The translations under genes and the position numbers were made by a program. From Sulfurimonas sp. (GTDB lineage: Bacteria > Campylobacterota > Campylobacteria > Campylobacterales > Sulfurimonadaceae), in the NCBI GenBank assembly GCA_027056465.1, contig JALUKS010000184.1, positions 1-21,018 of the forward strand: a stretch of DNA of 21,018 nt. Direction: 5' to 3'. Positions 7,750 to 14,337 of the stretch are shown piece after piece; the stretch's first letter is position 1; the number at the start of each line of letters is the position of its first letter. The notes under the pieces are model-generated. The model made no database searches. It was not told where the DNA came from and saw nothing but the letters and a program-made list of their open reading frames with translations.

Positions 7750-8088
7750 ATGAAAAGAGTTGAAGCGATAATTAAACCGTTCAAATTAGAGGACGTAAAA
7801 GATGCACTAGCAGAGATTGGTATTACTGGTATGACTGTAAGTGAAGTAAAAGGTTATGGTAGCCAAAAGGGTCACTCTGAACTCTACCGTGGTGCTGAGT
7901 ATGTTGTAGATTTTTTACCAAAAATCAAGATGGAGATGGTTGTCTCTGAGGATATGGTAGAGCAGACAACTGCTACTATTGTAGAAGCTGCTAGAACGGG
8001 TAAAATTGGAGATGGTAAAATCTTCGTAAGTGATATTGAAAAAATTATTCGTATTCGTACGGGTGAAGAAGATACTGAAGCTATCTAA
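7750..8088 (+). CDS. glnK: Nitrogen regulatory PII protein GlnK
   Basis: A 112-residue PII protein, a trimeric sensor of 2-oxoglutarate, ATP/ADP and glutamine status. The N-terminus MKRVEAIIKPFKLEDVKDAL and T-loop KGHSELYRGAEY are highly conserved. Y51, the residue uridylylated by GlnD in proteobacteria, is present, as is Y46. The C-terminal signature TGKIGDGKIFV is intact. Position directly behind amt identifies it as the GlnK type that binds and closes Amt. It has an AAGGA ribosome binding site and its own TATAAT. Whether uridylylation occurs here cannot be judged, because no glnD is in the window. Confidence 0.96.
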   Translation: MKRVEAIIKPFKLEDVKDALAEIGITGMTVSEVKGYGSQKGHSELYRGAEYVVDFLPKIKMEMVVSEDMVEQTTATIVEAARTGKIGDGKIFVSDIEKIIRIRTGEEDTEAI

Positions 8089-8102
8089 ATTCTTCAACCT
8101 CA

Positions 8103-8125
8103 GTATATGCCTTTTTGGCATGTAC
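8103..8125 (+). terminator. Possible weak terminator hairpin after glnK
   Basis: GTATATGCC and GGCATGTAC pair over 9 positions (one G.T) around a TTTTT loop, shortly after the glnK stop. A T-rich but interrupted stretch follows, not a clean T-run, so termination is uncertain. Confidence 0.4.
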
Positions 8126-8143
8126 ACATTTAGACCTCTCTTT

Positions 8144-8175
8144 TAACACTTTTATAACAAACATTTTGTTACTAT
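8144..8175 (+). promoter_or_regulatory. tonB promoter: TAACA direct repeat plus -10 TACTAT
   Basis: TAACA occurs at 8144-8148 and 8155-8159, 11 bp apart (one helical turn). A -10-like TACTAT sits at 8170-8175, ten bases after the second copy. The first copy lies in the longer word TTAACACTT (8143-8151). The same layout with identical spacing occurs before nosL. The position replaces the -35 box, typical of OmpR-family activators. The -10 ends six bases before the tonB ATG, so the transcript may be leaderless. Confidence 0.5.
8155..8171. repeat. Palindrome TAACAAA-CAT-TTTGTTA before tonB
   Basis: Perfect 7-bp arms with a 3-base centre. It overlaps the second TAACA repeat and the first two bases of the -10 box, a place where a dimeric repressor could block tonB transcription. 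It does not resemble the Fur box consensus. Confidence 0.4.
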
Positions 8176-8181
8176 TCTTTT

Positions 8182-8874
8182 ATGATACGTCACTCTAGCT
8201 CTTTTTTCATTTCACTTATCTTACATGTAGTCATTATAGCTCTTCTATTTTTACTTTATAAAGAGTATAAAACAACTATGGTTACACAAGATGATGAGCA
8301 TATTGTTTGTGTACAGCTTTCTTATATGCATGAAAAAAGCACTCCTCCTTCAATTGTCAAACAAGAACAAAAGATTCCTCCAAAAAAAATAAAGAAGCAG
8401 ATAAAAAAGAAGCTTGTTAAGGCAAAAATCATTTCTAAACCGATACCTATAGTTATACCTAAAGTAGCAAAACAGGAAGTCGCAGTAAAAAAAAATGTTG
8501 TTCCCAAGCCTAAAAAGATAGCAGTGCAGAAAAGTGTGAAAACAAAAAAAATCGAGACAACAAAAAAAGAGAGAAAAGAAGTAAAATCTCCGGAAAAGGA
8601 GTATGTAGAAGAACACTTATCAGAGATAATAGCACTCATACAAGATAATCTCTACTACCCTAGACGAGCTAGAAAACGAGGAGTGCAGGGTAAAGTTATC
8701 ATTCGATTCACACTCTCAAAAAATGCAGAAGTCTCAGAGATAGAAGTACTCTATTCAAAGAGTGATATTTTAAGTCGAGGAGCGATTAAAACGATAGAAA
8801 ATATAGAGTATAAATTGCCCAAACCAAAAGAGAGACTCACTTTTAATGTTCCTATCTCGTATTCGCTAGATTAA
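8182..8874 (+). CDS. TonB-family energy transducer
   Basis: A 230-residue TonB-like protein that would couple the proton-motive force (through ExbB/ExbD) to outer-membrane receptors. It has a short cytosolic start, one membrane anchor (about 9-25), a long Lys/Pro/Val-rich periplasmic spacer (about 50-135) and a C-terminal TonB domain (about 143-230) with YYPRRARKRGVQGKVIIRFTL and LPKPKERLTFNVPI. No exbB, exbD or receptor gene is adjacent, so the substrate is unknown. No ribosome binding site is visible before the ATG; a TACTAT -10-like box sits so close that initiation may be leaderless. The poly-A-rich spacer codons contain A7-A8 runs. It lies between glnK and gdhA with no evident link to nitrogen. 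Confidence 0.85.
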   Translation: MIRHSSSFFISLILHVVIIALLFLLYKEYKTTMVTQDDEHIVCVQLSYMHEKSTPPSIVKQEQKIPPKKIKKQIKKKLVKAKIISKPIPIVIPKVAKQEVAVKKNVVPKPKKIAVQKSVKTKKIETTKKERKEVKSPEKEYVEEHLSEIIALIQDNLYYPRRARKRGVQGKVIIRFTLSKNAEVSEIEVLYSKSDILSRGAIKTIENIEYKLPKPKERLTFNVPISYSLD

Positions 8875-8911
8875 AATACTCTTTTTGCATTAATTACAAC
8901 AAAAAATAGAC

Positions 8912-8917
8912 TATAAT
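8912..8917 (+). promoter_or_regulatory. gdhA promoter -10 box
   Basis: TATAAT 30 bases before the gdhA ATG, in a short AT-rich gap. TTGCAT at 8885-8890 is too far (21 bp) for a standard -35. A ribosome binding site AGGA lies at the expected place before the start. Confidence 0.55.
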
Positions 8918-8947
8918 TATACTTAGAAATCAAAATAGGAAAAAAAG

Positions 8948-10303
8948 ATGCCAACTGCAGAACAAGAGATTAAAAAATTTGAGCGTGGAGATTGTAAACA
9001 AGATGATGTTTTTTATCAAGCGATGGAAGAGGTTATCTACTCTATAGCACCACTTCTGAAATCAGATGAAAAATATACAAAACATGCAATTTTAGAGAGA
9101 TTAGTTGTGCCAGATAGAGTGATAAAATTTAAAGTTGTCTGGTTAAATGACAAGAATGAGATACAAGTAAACACTGGTTATCGTATACAGTTTAACAATG
9201 CACTTGGACCCTATAAAGGTGGTCTACGTTTTCATCCAACCGTAAATGAGGGAATTTTAAAGTTTTTAGGTTTTGAGCAGATTCTTAAAAACTCTCTTAC
9301 TGGTCTGCCTATAGGTGGTGGTAAAGGTGGTAGTGATTTTAATCCTAAAGGAAAGAGTGACTTTGAAGTAATGAAGTTTTGTACTGCTTTTATGACAGAA
9401 CTCCATAAGTATATCGGTCCACGTGTAGATGTTCCTGCTGGTGATATTGGGGTAGGTGGTCGTGAGATTGGTTATCTTTTTGGTGAGTATAAAAAAATCA
9501 CCTCTTCTTTTGAAGGTGTACTTACTGGAAAACCATTCTTTTTTGGTGGCTCTTTAATGCGTCCTGAAGCTACGGGATATGGTGCAGTTTACTTTACTGA
9601 AGCTATGCTAGAGACAGAGGGAAAAGAGCCTCTTGAAGGAAAAGTTTGTACTGTAAGTGGAGCTGGAAATGTTGCACTTCATGCCATAGAAAAACTCCAA
9701 CAAATTGGGGCGATTACCGTGAGCTGTACTGATTCAAGAGGTACTCTTTATGACTCTCGTGGTGTTGACTTGGCACTACTAAAAGAGATAAAGTTAGAAC
9801 GCCGTGCCTCTTTGGAGGAGTATATCAAAACACATACAGATGCTAAATATACTCCAGTAAGTGAATATCCTGAGGATGGTCATGCTGTTTGGGAAATTCC
9901 ATGTTATGCAGCGTTTCCTTGTGCGACACAAAATGAGCTTACAGAGATAGATGCACAAAACCTTATAGCAAATGGTTGCCAAAGTGTAACAGAGGGGGCA
10001 AATATGCCATCTACTCCTGAAGCTACTGCTGCAATTCAAGGCCATGGTTTATGTTTTGCTCCAGCGAAAGCTGCAAACGCAGGTGGTGTTGCTGTAAGTG
10101 AGTTTGAGATGAGTCAAAATGCCTCTATGGCTAAGTGGAGTTTTGAAAAAGTCGATAATAAACTTAGAGATACGATGCAGATGATTTGTAAGCGAGTGGC
10201 TCTTACTGCGAAAGATTATGGCGTTGAGGGGAACTATGTGGATGGTGCAAATATCGCTGGATTTAAAAAAGTTGCTGATGCTATGATAGCTGAGGGTATT
10301 TAA
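8948..10303 (+). CDS. gdhA: NADP-specific glutamate dehydrogenase
   Basis: This enzyme makes glutamate from 2-oxoglutarate and ammonium with NADPH. The 451 residues match the usual hexameric bacterial type. The catalytic lysine is K126 in PIGGGKGGSDF and the catalytic aspartate D166 in DVPAGDIGVGGREIGYLFG. The nucleotide-binding loop is SGAGNVALHA (about 237-246). The start at 8948 has an AGGA ribosome binding site. It fits functionally with amt and glnK immediately upstream: ammonium entry, sensing and assimilation in one neighbourhood, although tonB intervenes and gdhA has its own promoter. NADP rather than NAD use is inferred from the overall similarity to the GdhA type. Confidence 0.97.
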   Translation: MPTAEQEIKKFERGDCKQDDVFYQAMEEVIYSIAPLLKSDEKYTKHAILERLVVPDRVIKFKVVWLNDKNEIQVNTGYRIQFNNALGPYKGGLRFHPTVNEGILKFLGFEQILKNSLTGLPIGGGKGGSDFNPKGKSDFEVMKFCTAFMTELHKYIGPRVDVPAGDIGVGGREIGYLFGEYKKITSSFEGVLTGKPFFFGGSLMRPEATGYGAVYFTEAMLETEGKEPLEGKVCTVSGAGNVALHAIEKLQQIGAITVSCTDSRGTLYDSRGVDLALLKEIKLERRASLEEYIKTHTDAKYTPVSEYPEDGHAVWEIPCYAAFPCATQNELTEIDAQNLIANGCQSVTEGANMPSTPEATAAIQGHGLCFAPAKAANAGGVAVSEFEMSQNASMAKWSFEKVDNKLRDTMQMICKRVALTAKDYGVEGNYVDGANIAGFKKVADAMIAEGI

Positions 10304-10322
10304 TCTCTAAGTCTATTTTTGC

Positions 10323-10328
10323 TATAAT
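10323..10328 (+). promoter_or_regulatory. -10 box positioned for a leaderless transcript
   Basis: TATAAT ends five bases before the ATG of the HAD-IB gene, which has no ribosome binding site. Transcription would normally start six to seven bases downstream of such a box, i.e. at or next to the A of the ATG, giving a leaderless mRNA for the head of this operon. Confidence 0.45.
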
Positions 10329-10333
10329 TACTC

Positions 10334-10930
10334 ATGCAAAAAATAATTTTTACCGATTTAGATGGAACACTAACACTTAAAGACACCTATACAAAGTTTG
10401 TTTTTCAAAACTTAAACTTTGTAAAGGTACTCAAAAATATTCCTACTCTCGCAATAATGCTTCTAAAATATAAACTTAAAATTTACAACAATGATGATGT
10501 CAAGCAGATAACATTTAAGATGTTTTTTGAGGGCTATGATAGTGAGCAGAGTTTAGACTCATTTGCTGATGAGATAGCGTGGAATATGAGAGTAAGAGAG
10601 CTTATAGATGTTAAACGCAAAGAGGGCTACAAGGTCATCATCGTAACGGCTTCACCAGATGTCTATGTAAAACAGGTTTGCGAATATTTAGGTTACGATG
10701 GTTTTATCTCCACACAAACGCAGGAAAATGGTCGCTATCTTAGTGGAGTATTTGAGGGTCGCGTTTGTAATTTCGATGAGAAGACACAACGCATAAAAGC
10801 TTTTATGGGTGAAGAAGAATTTGGTCATACCATCTCTTATGGAAACTCCTCTGGAGACTTTGCGATGCTTCGTTTTTGTGATGAGAGTTATTTTGTGAAA
10901 AAATTAGATATAAAAAGGTTTGAAAAGTAA
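10334..10930 (+). CDS. HAD-IB family phosphatase, possibly phosphatidylglycerophosphatase C-like
   Basis: A 198-residue HAD hydrolase. Motif I is FTDLDGTLT with the nucleophile D8 and acid/base D10. Motif II lies in IIVTASPDV (T105/S107), motif III is probably K150, and motif IV is YGNSSGDFAML (D175). The hydrophobic, basic cap segment (about 28-66, VKVLKNIPTLAIMLLKYKLK) recalls membrane-surface HAD-IB enzymes such as E. coli PgpC, which removes phosphate from phosphatidylglycerophosphate. The next gene is a CDP-alcohol phosphatidyltransferase, and the stop and start share one base (TAATG), so a joint reaction is plausible. A SerB-like phosphoserine phosphatase or another small-molecule phosphatase is the alternative. 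The family is secure; the substrate is inference. Confidence 0.8.
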   Translation: MQKIIFTDLDGTLTLKDTYTKFVFQNLNFVKVLKNIPTLAIMLLKYKLKIYNNDDVKQITFKMFFEGYDSEQSLDSFADEIAWNMRVRELIDVKRKEGYKVIIVTASPDVYVKQVCEYLGYDGFISTQTQENGRYLSGVFEGRVCNFDEKTQRIKAFMGEEEFGHTISYGNSSGDFAMLRFCDESYFVKKLDIKRFEK

Positions 10931-11676
10931 TGCAAAAAGAGAATATTTTTAACATAGCGAACAACATAACATTTGTGAGGATTTTTGTCTCATTTATCGC
11001 GTTTGGACTTGTCTTGAGTGGAGATATAAAACTCCTTCTAGTGGCTATTATCCTCATCGCTTACTCTGAGCTTACTGATATGCTCGATGGCTATTTGGCT
11101 CGTCGTGATAACTGTGTCACAAGTTTAGGAAAGTTACTTGATCCCTTGAGCGATAGTATCTCGCGTTTTATGTACTTCTTCGCGTTTGGATATATGGGAC
11201 TTTTTCCTTTATGGCTTGTGGTTGTACTCTTTGTGCGTGACATTATAGTCGCTTACATCCGTACTTATATGTCGCTAATGGGTATCGCTATGGGTGCTAG
11301 ATTTAGTGGAAAAGCGAAAGCTCTTGTACAGTTTGGGGGTCAGTATCTTCTTCTTTATGCACTTTTGGTGCTTTATATGAATCAAGGGCAGAGTTATAGC
11401 GAAGAGTATCTTCAAATGATGACAGCTATTGGTACTGTTTCCACATTTGCGATTTTGTATTTTCTCAAAGTAAAAGGGAACTATTATTGGTACTCACTTT
11501 TAGGCTATGTCGCGTTTTTAATTCCTTTTTATATGATAAATAAGTTTGATATTACTCTGGATACCTCATACACTACAGGTGTGATGGTTTTTGTTGGTGC
11601 AGTGACTTTATGGTCTTTAGTAGATTATCTCTCTGCACTTGTTGAAGCGATGAGAGGAGAGCGTCAGAGTATATGA
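10930..11676 (+). CDS. CDP-alcohol phosphatidyltransferase family protein (PgsA-like)
   Basis: An integral membrane enzyme that transfers a phosphatidyl group from CDP-diacylglycerol to an alcohol. The full family signature D-x2-DG-x2-AR-x8-G-x3-D-x3-D is present as D50, D53, G54, A57, R58, G67, D71 and D75. The N-terminus (NIANNITFVRIFVSF) is like PgsA, which makes phosphatidylglycerophosphate. At 248 residues it is longer than typical PgsA (about 180-200); the extra C-terminal part (about 175-248) adds two or three membrane segments. It overlaps the HAD gene by one base and the HipA-like gene by four (ATGA). The alcohol substrate (glycerol phosphate, inositol phosphate or other) cannot be decided from sequence. 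The genome may hold another pgsA elsewhere. Confidence 0.88.
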   Translation: MQKENIFNIANNITFVRIFVSFIAFGLVLSGDIKLLLVAIILIAYSELTDMLDGYLARRDNCVTSLGKLLDPLSDSISRFMYFFAFGYMGLFPLWLVVVLFVRDIIVAYIRTYMSLMGIAMGARFSGKAKALVQFGGQYLLLYALLVLYMNQGQSYSEEYLQMMTAIGTVSTFAILYFLKVKGNYYWYSLLGYVAFLIPFYMINKFDITLDTSYTTGVMVFVGAVTLWSLVDYLSALVEAMRGERQSI

Positions 11677-12848
11677 TGCAAAGATATACCCTAAAGCATT
11701 TCGATAAAAATTTAATAGAATTTAAGTTTGTTTCGGGATCATTAGAGGAGACTACCATTGAAATACTCAATATATATGAAGAGTATAAAAAGTTTTTTCC
11801 TCTTGGCTTAGTAGTAGAGAACAGAGCCTTTCTTTTATGGATAAAATCTCGTACCATTCCTAAAAATAGAAATTTTGTACATAAAATGCTTATGGAATTA
11901 GAGTTAAATTTAGATGATATAGAAGGCATTGTATCTATTTCTAAAAGTTTATCTTTAAATGACTCTTACTGGATAGTAGAGAGTGGATTTAATGGTCGCT
12001 TTGATGAGTACAATCTCTATGATAATGATTTCAATAAAATTTTATCTCTCCTTGCATATACTGGATACGGAACTATCAAGAGAGAAGGGTTCATCTCTAG
12101 TCCAGAGTTTACAACAAATGGGATGTTAGCAAAAGCTTGGAGAAGAAACCCACAAGGTAAGAGCGGGATATATCTTTATAAAAGTGGTTCAAGTGGTTGT
12201 GCAAATTGTGGTAAAGAACCATATAGTGAGTTTTATGCATCTCAAATAGCTTCTTGTATGGGTTTGGATGTAACCCATTATAATTTAGGAAAATGGAGAG
12301 GAAAATTAAACTCTACTTGTGAAATATTTAGTTCCAAAAGCCTCTCTTTTATCCCGATATGTCATCTTGTTAGCGAAGGTGGTTGGAGAGCTGTTTTAGA
12401 TTACTATAGAGATTTAGGGGATCAATTTTATAACTCTTTAGTCGATATGCTTATATTTGATATTATTATAGTAAATACAGATAGACATTTTGGAAATTTT
12501 GGTTTTTTAGTAGATAGTTATACAAATGAGATAGTTAAAAATGCCCCAATTTTTGATAACGGTCTCTCTCTTTTTAATGATGCCTTAGAGAACGATATGG
12601 ACTCTTTGGAGAGATATGCTCAAACAAAGTATATGAAAAATGCAAATGATTTTATGCTATTTGCTGAGACAATTATTGATAGTAGAGTGAAGGGTAGGTT
12701 GAAAAAACTTATAAATTTTAGATTTACAAAACACTCAAAGTATAATCTTAGTGCTAAGAGATTAAAACTGATTGAGAATTTTATACAGAGAAGAATTTTG
12801 GAACTATTAGAATTAAAAAGAGGAGAGAATAATGGCTATATTAGATAA
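11673..12848 (+). CDS. HipA-like protein kinase without HipB partner
   Basis: A 391-residue protein with HipA/PI3K-type kinase motifs. A likely nucleotide-binding lysine is K170 (IYLYKSGS). The catalytic loop is NTDRHFGNFGFL (D270, N275) and the metal-binding motif is FDNG (D295). The N-terminal 150 residues lack the standard HipA N-domain but contain LSLNDSYWI, seen in a diverged HipA-like group. A cluster of cysteines (CANCG, about 176-179) sits just after the nucleotide loop. No HipB-like helix-turn-helix gene is next to it. It overlaps the upstream gene by 4 bases and the downstream one by 17, so it is built into the operon. The start is ATG at 11673 or the next codon, preceded by GAGGAGAG. 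The substrate is unknown. Confidence 0.72.
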   Translation: MMQRYTLKHFDKNLIEFKFVSGSLEETTIEILNIYEEYKKFFPLGLVVENRAFLLWIKSRTIPKNRNFVHKMLMELELNLDDIEGIVSISKSLSLNDSYWIVESGFNGRFDEYNLYDNDFNKILSLLAYTGYGTIKREGFISSPEFTTNGMLAKAWRRNPQGKSGIYLYKSGSSGCANCGKEPYSEFYASQIASCMGLDVTHYNLGKWRGKLNSTCEIFSSKSLSFIPICHLVSEGGWRAVLDYYRDLGDQFYNSLVDMLIFDIIIVNTDRHFGNFGFLVDSYTNEIVKNAPIFDNGLSLFNDALENDMDSLERYAQTKYMKNANDFMLFAETIIDSRVKGRLKKLINFRFTKHSKYNLSAKRLKLIENFIQRRILELLELKRGENNGYIR

Positions 12849-13593
12849 TAAAGTAATAGATATAATTAAAAAAATAGATGTTTTTTATAAAGAACTTTAT
12901 GAGAAAACAAATGACTCGGTGCAAGTAAGCCTAAAAGACAACGGTACTTCTGTAAGTCAGTTTGACCTTGATGCTACGGCATTTTGTATAGAAGTCATAA
13001 ACGAGACTTATCCAAACGCCAACATCTGGATAGAGGAGGATCAGGCAATACTCAAGAGTGATGCAGATGAATATACTTTTGTGATTGACCCTCTTGATGG
13101 AACTGCCTCATTTTTACGTGGCTATCCTATCTGGGGCATTGGGATTGGCGTTTTAAAAAATGGTACACCTCTGCTTTCGTACTTCTACGGACCAGCTTGT
13201 AATCAAAAATACTTAGCGTATGATGAGAAGATTTTTATCAACGATAGAGAACTCCATAGTGAGAACAATGTAGTAAATGCAGATACAAAGACTATCTTTA
13301 TTAGCTCGCGTTTACATAAAAAGATAGATTTCAAAGAGTTTGAAGCACTCAAACTTCGTAACTTTGGCTCTACTCTCTACCATGTTGTGATGGTGGCGTT
13401 AGGCAAGGCAGAAGCTACACTCATAGGCTCTTGTTACATCTGGGATGTTGCCGCAGTCTTTTTTCTTGCCCAGAAGTTTGAGTATGCTTTTTATGAGTTC
13501 CAAACGCAGAAGAGAGTCACTATCGCTGATTTAATGGCGTATAAAAGTGAAAAGATAGATGTTGTTTTAGAGTTTAAAAAGGCTGAACATTAA
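12832..13593 (+). CDS. Inositol monophosphatase-family phosphatase (CysQ/SuhB-like)
   Basis: A 253-residue Mg2+-dependent, lithium-sensitive type phosphatase fold. Metal-binding motifs are visible: the EED segment (68-70) in WIEEDQAI, DPLDGT with D86 and D89 (VIDPLDGTASF), and WDVAA with D205 near the end. D45 in VSQFDLDA fits the substrate-side motif. Possible substrates in this family are inositol phosphates, 3'-phosphoadenosine 5'-phosphate (CysQ), fructose-1,6-bisphosphate or histidinol phosphate; the sequence does not decide. The ATG at 12832 lies inside the end of the HipA-like gene and has a strong GAGGAGA ribosome binding site. Neighbouring lipid-type enzymes make a head-group phosphate a reasonable guess; an ATP-sulfurylase homologue in the window makes CysQ another. 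Confidence 0.82.
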   Translation: MAILDNKVIDIIKKIDVFYKELYEKTNDSVQVSLKDNGTSVSQFDLDATAFCIEVINETYPNANIWIEEDQAILKSDADEYTFVIDPLDGTASFLRGYPIWGIGIGVLKNGTPLLSYFYGPACNQKYLAYDEKIFINDRELHSENNVVNADTKTIFISSRLHKKIDFKEFEALKLRNFGSTLYHVVMVALGKAEATLIGSCYIWDVAAVFFLAQKFEYAFYEFQTQKRVTIADLMAYKSEKIDVVLEFKKAEH

Positions 13594-14329
13594 AACGAAA
13601 AAGTTTGTGCATCATCGTGCCTTAAACACTCAAAAAGCTTTTGAAGAGTTTGTCTCTTTGAGCGAAAAATCTGAGCAGACTCTAGCAGGAGAGGGTGATA
13701 TATGTTGGGCTTATATAGATGGCACTTATGTTATCTATATTCATCACCCCGATGTGCAAGGAAAATCCCTTAGTGATGAGAAGATTAAAGAGTTATTAGC
13801 TAAAGAAGAACTTTTTACTTTAGAGAAGCTCTTTACTATAAACTCCTCTGTCAATTTTATCTTAGAGTTAAAAACGGGAACGGGAGAGATAGAAGGATTT
13901 TTTAAAGAGTTTAAAAATATTTTAGAGAAGTTTGATGTAAGAAACGCGATAGTAGATGCGTTTAGTGTTGCACAACTCCGTGGCTTAAAAACTTATATGC
14001 CTGATATACAAACAAGTATGCACACTAAATTTGTTTTTGGAAAATATGTGCTAGAGAGTACATTTGAAAAACCTTATCTAAAACTACATAATCTTTATGA
14101 TTTAGATTGTATTGATTATATTACACTATCCTACACTACAACACATGTTAATCTTTTGAGCCTAGATATAAATAAATCTTTCAGAGAAGTTTTTTTATCG
14201 AATAAACAGTTAAATCTAGGTTCTATAAAATCACTAGATGCCCTAAAAAAAGCAGTTTATTCAAAAGCTGAGTATATCTATCTAAGAAGTGATATAGTGA
14301 GAAAAAACTATAGCAATTTAAAATTATAA
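13589..14329 (+). CDS. Divergent glycerophosphodiester phosphodiesterase-like protein, probable ATT start
   Basis: The N-terminal part reads KKFVHHRALNTQKAFEEF, then GEGD, then DGTYVIYIHHPD. This follows the pattern of the GDPD active site (HRG...ENT...AF, then ExD, then DG..V..HD), but the ENT glutamate is absent and HD is HH. The fold is therefore likely GDPD-type with weakened or changed catalysis. The first standard start is GTG at 13607, which would remove the beta-strand before the HR motif. ATT at 13589 gives I-K-T-K-K-F-V-H-H-R and has AGG six bases upstream; it overlaps the upstream TAA. From GTG the protein is 240 residues, from ATT 246. The C-terminal half has no motif I recognise. 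Its place after an IMPase-type gene suits phosphodiester metabolism. Confidence 0.55.
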   Translation: MKTKKFVHHRALNTQKAFEEFVSLSEKSEQTLAGEGDICWAYIDGTYVIYIHHPDVQGKSLSDEKIKELLAKEELFTLEKLFTINSSVNFILELKTGTGEIEGFFKEFKNILEKFDVRNAIVDAFSVAQLRGLKTYMPDIQTSMHTKFVFGKYVLESTFEKPYLKLHNLYDLDCIDYITLSYTTTHVNLLSLDINKSFREVFLSNKQLNLGSIKSLDALKKAVYSKAEYIYLRSDIVRKNYSNLKL

Positions 14330-14337
14330 GGAATAAA

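Noticed and set aside
8103..8125. Strong intrinsic terminator after glnK
   Set aside because: The stem is clear but the T-run is interrupted, so it is listed only as a weak candidate.
8322..8639. Hydrophobic open frames antisense to the tonB spacer
   Set aside because: The Phe-rich translation is simply the complement of Lys codons (AAA/AAG) in the TonB spacer.
11573..11929. 118-codon antisense frame at the phosphatidyltransferase/HipA-like junction
   Set aside because: Covers two good sense genes and has no motif or start signal of its own.
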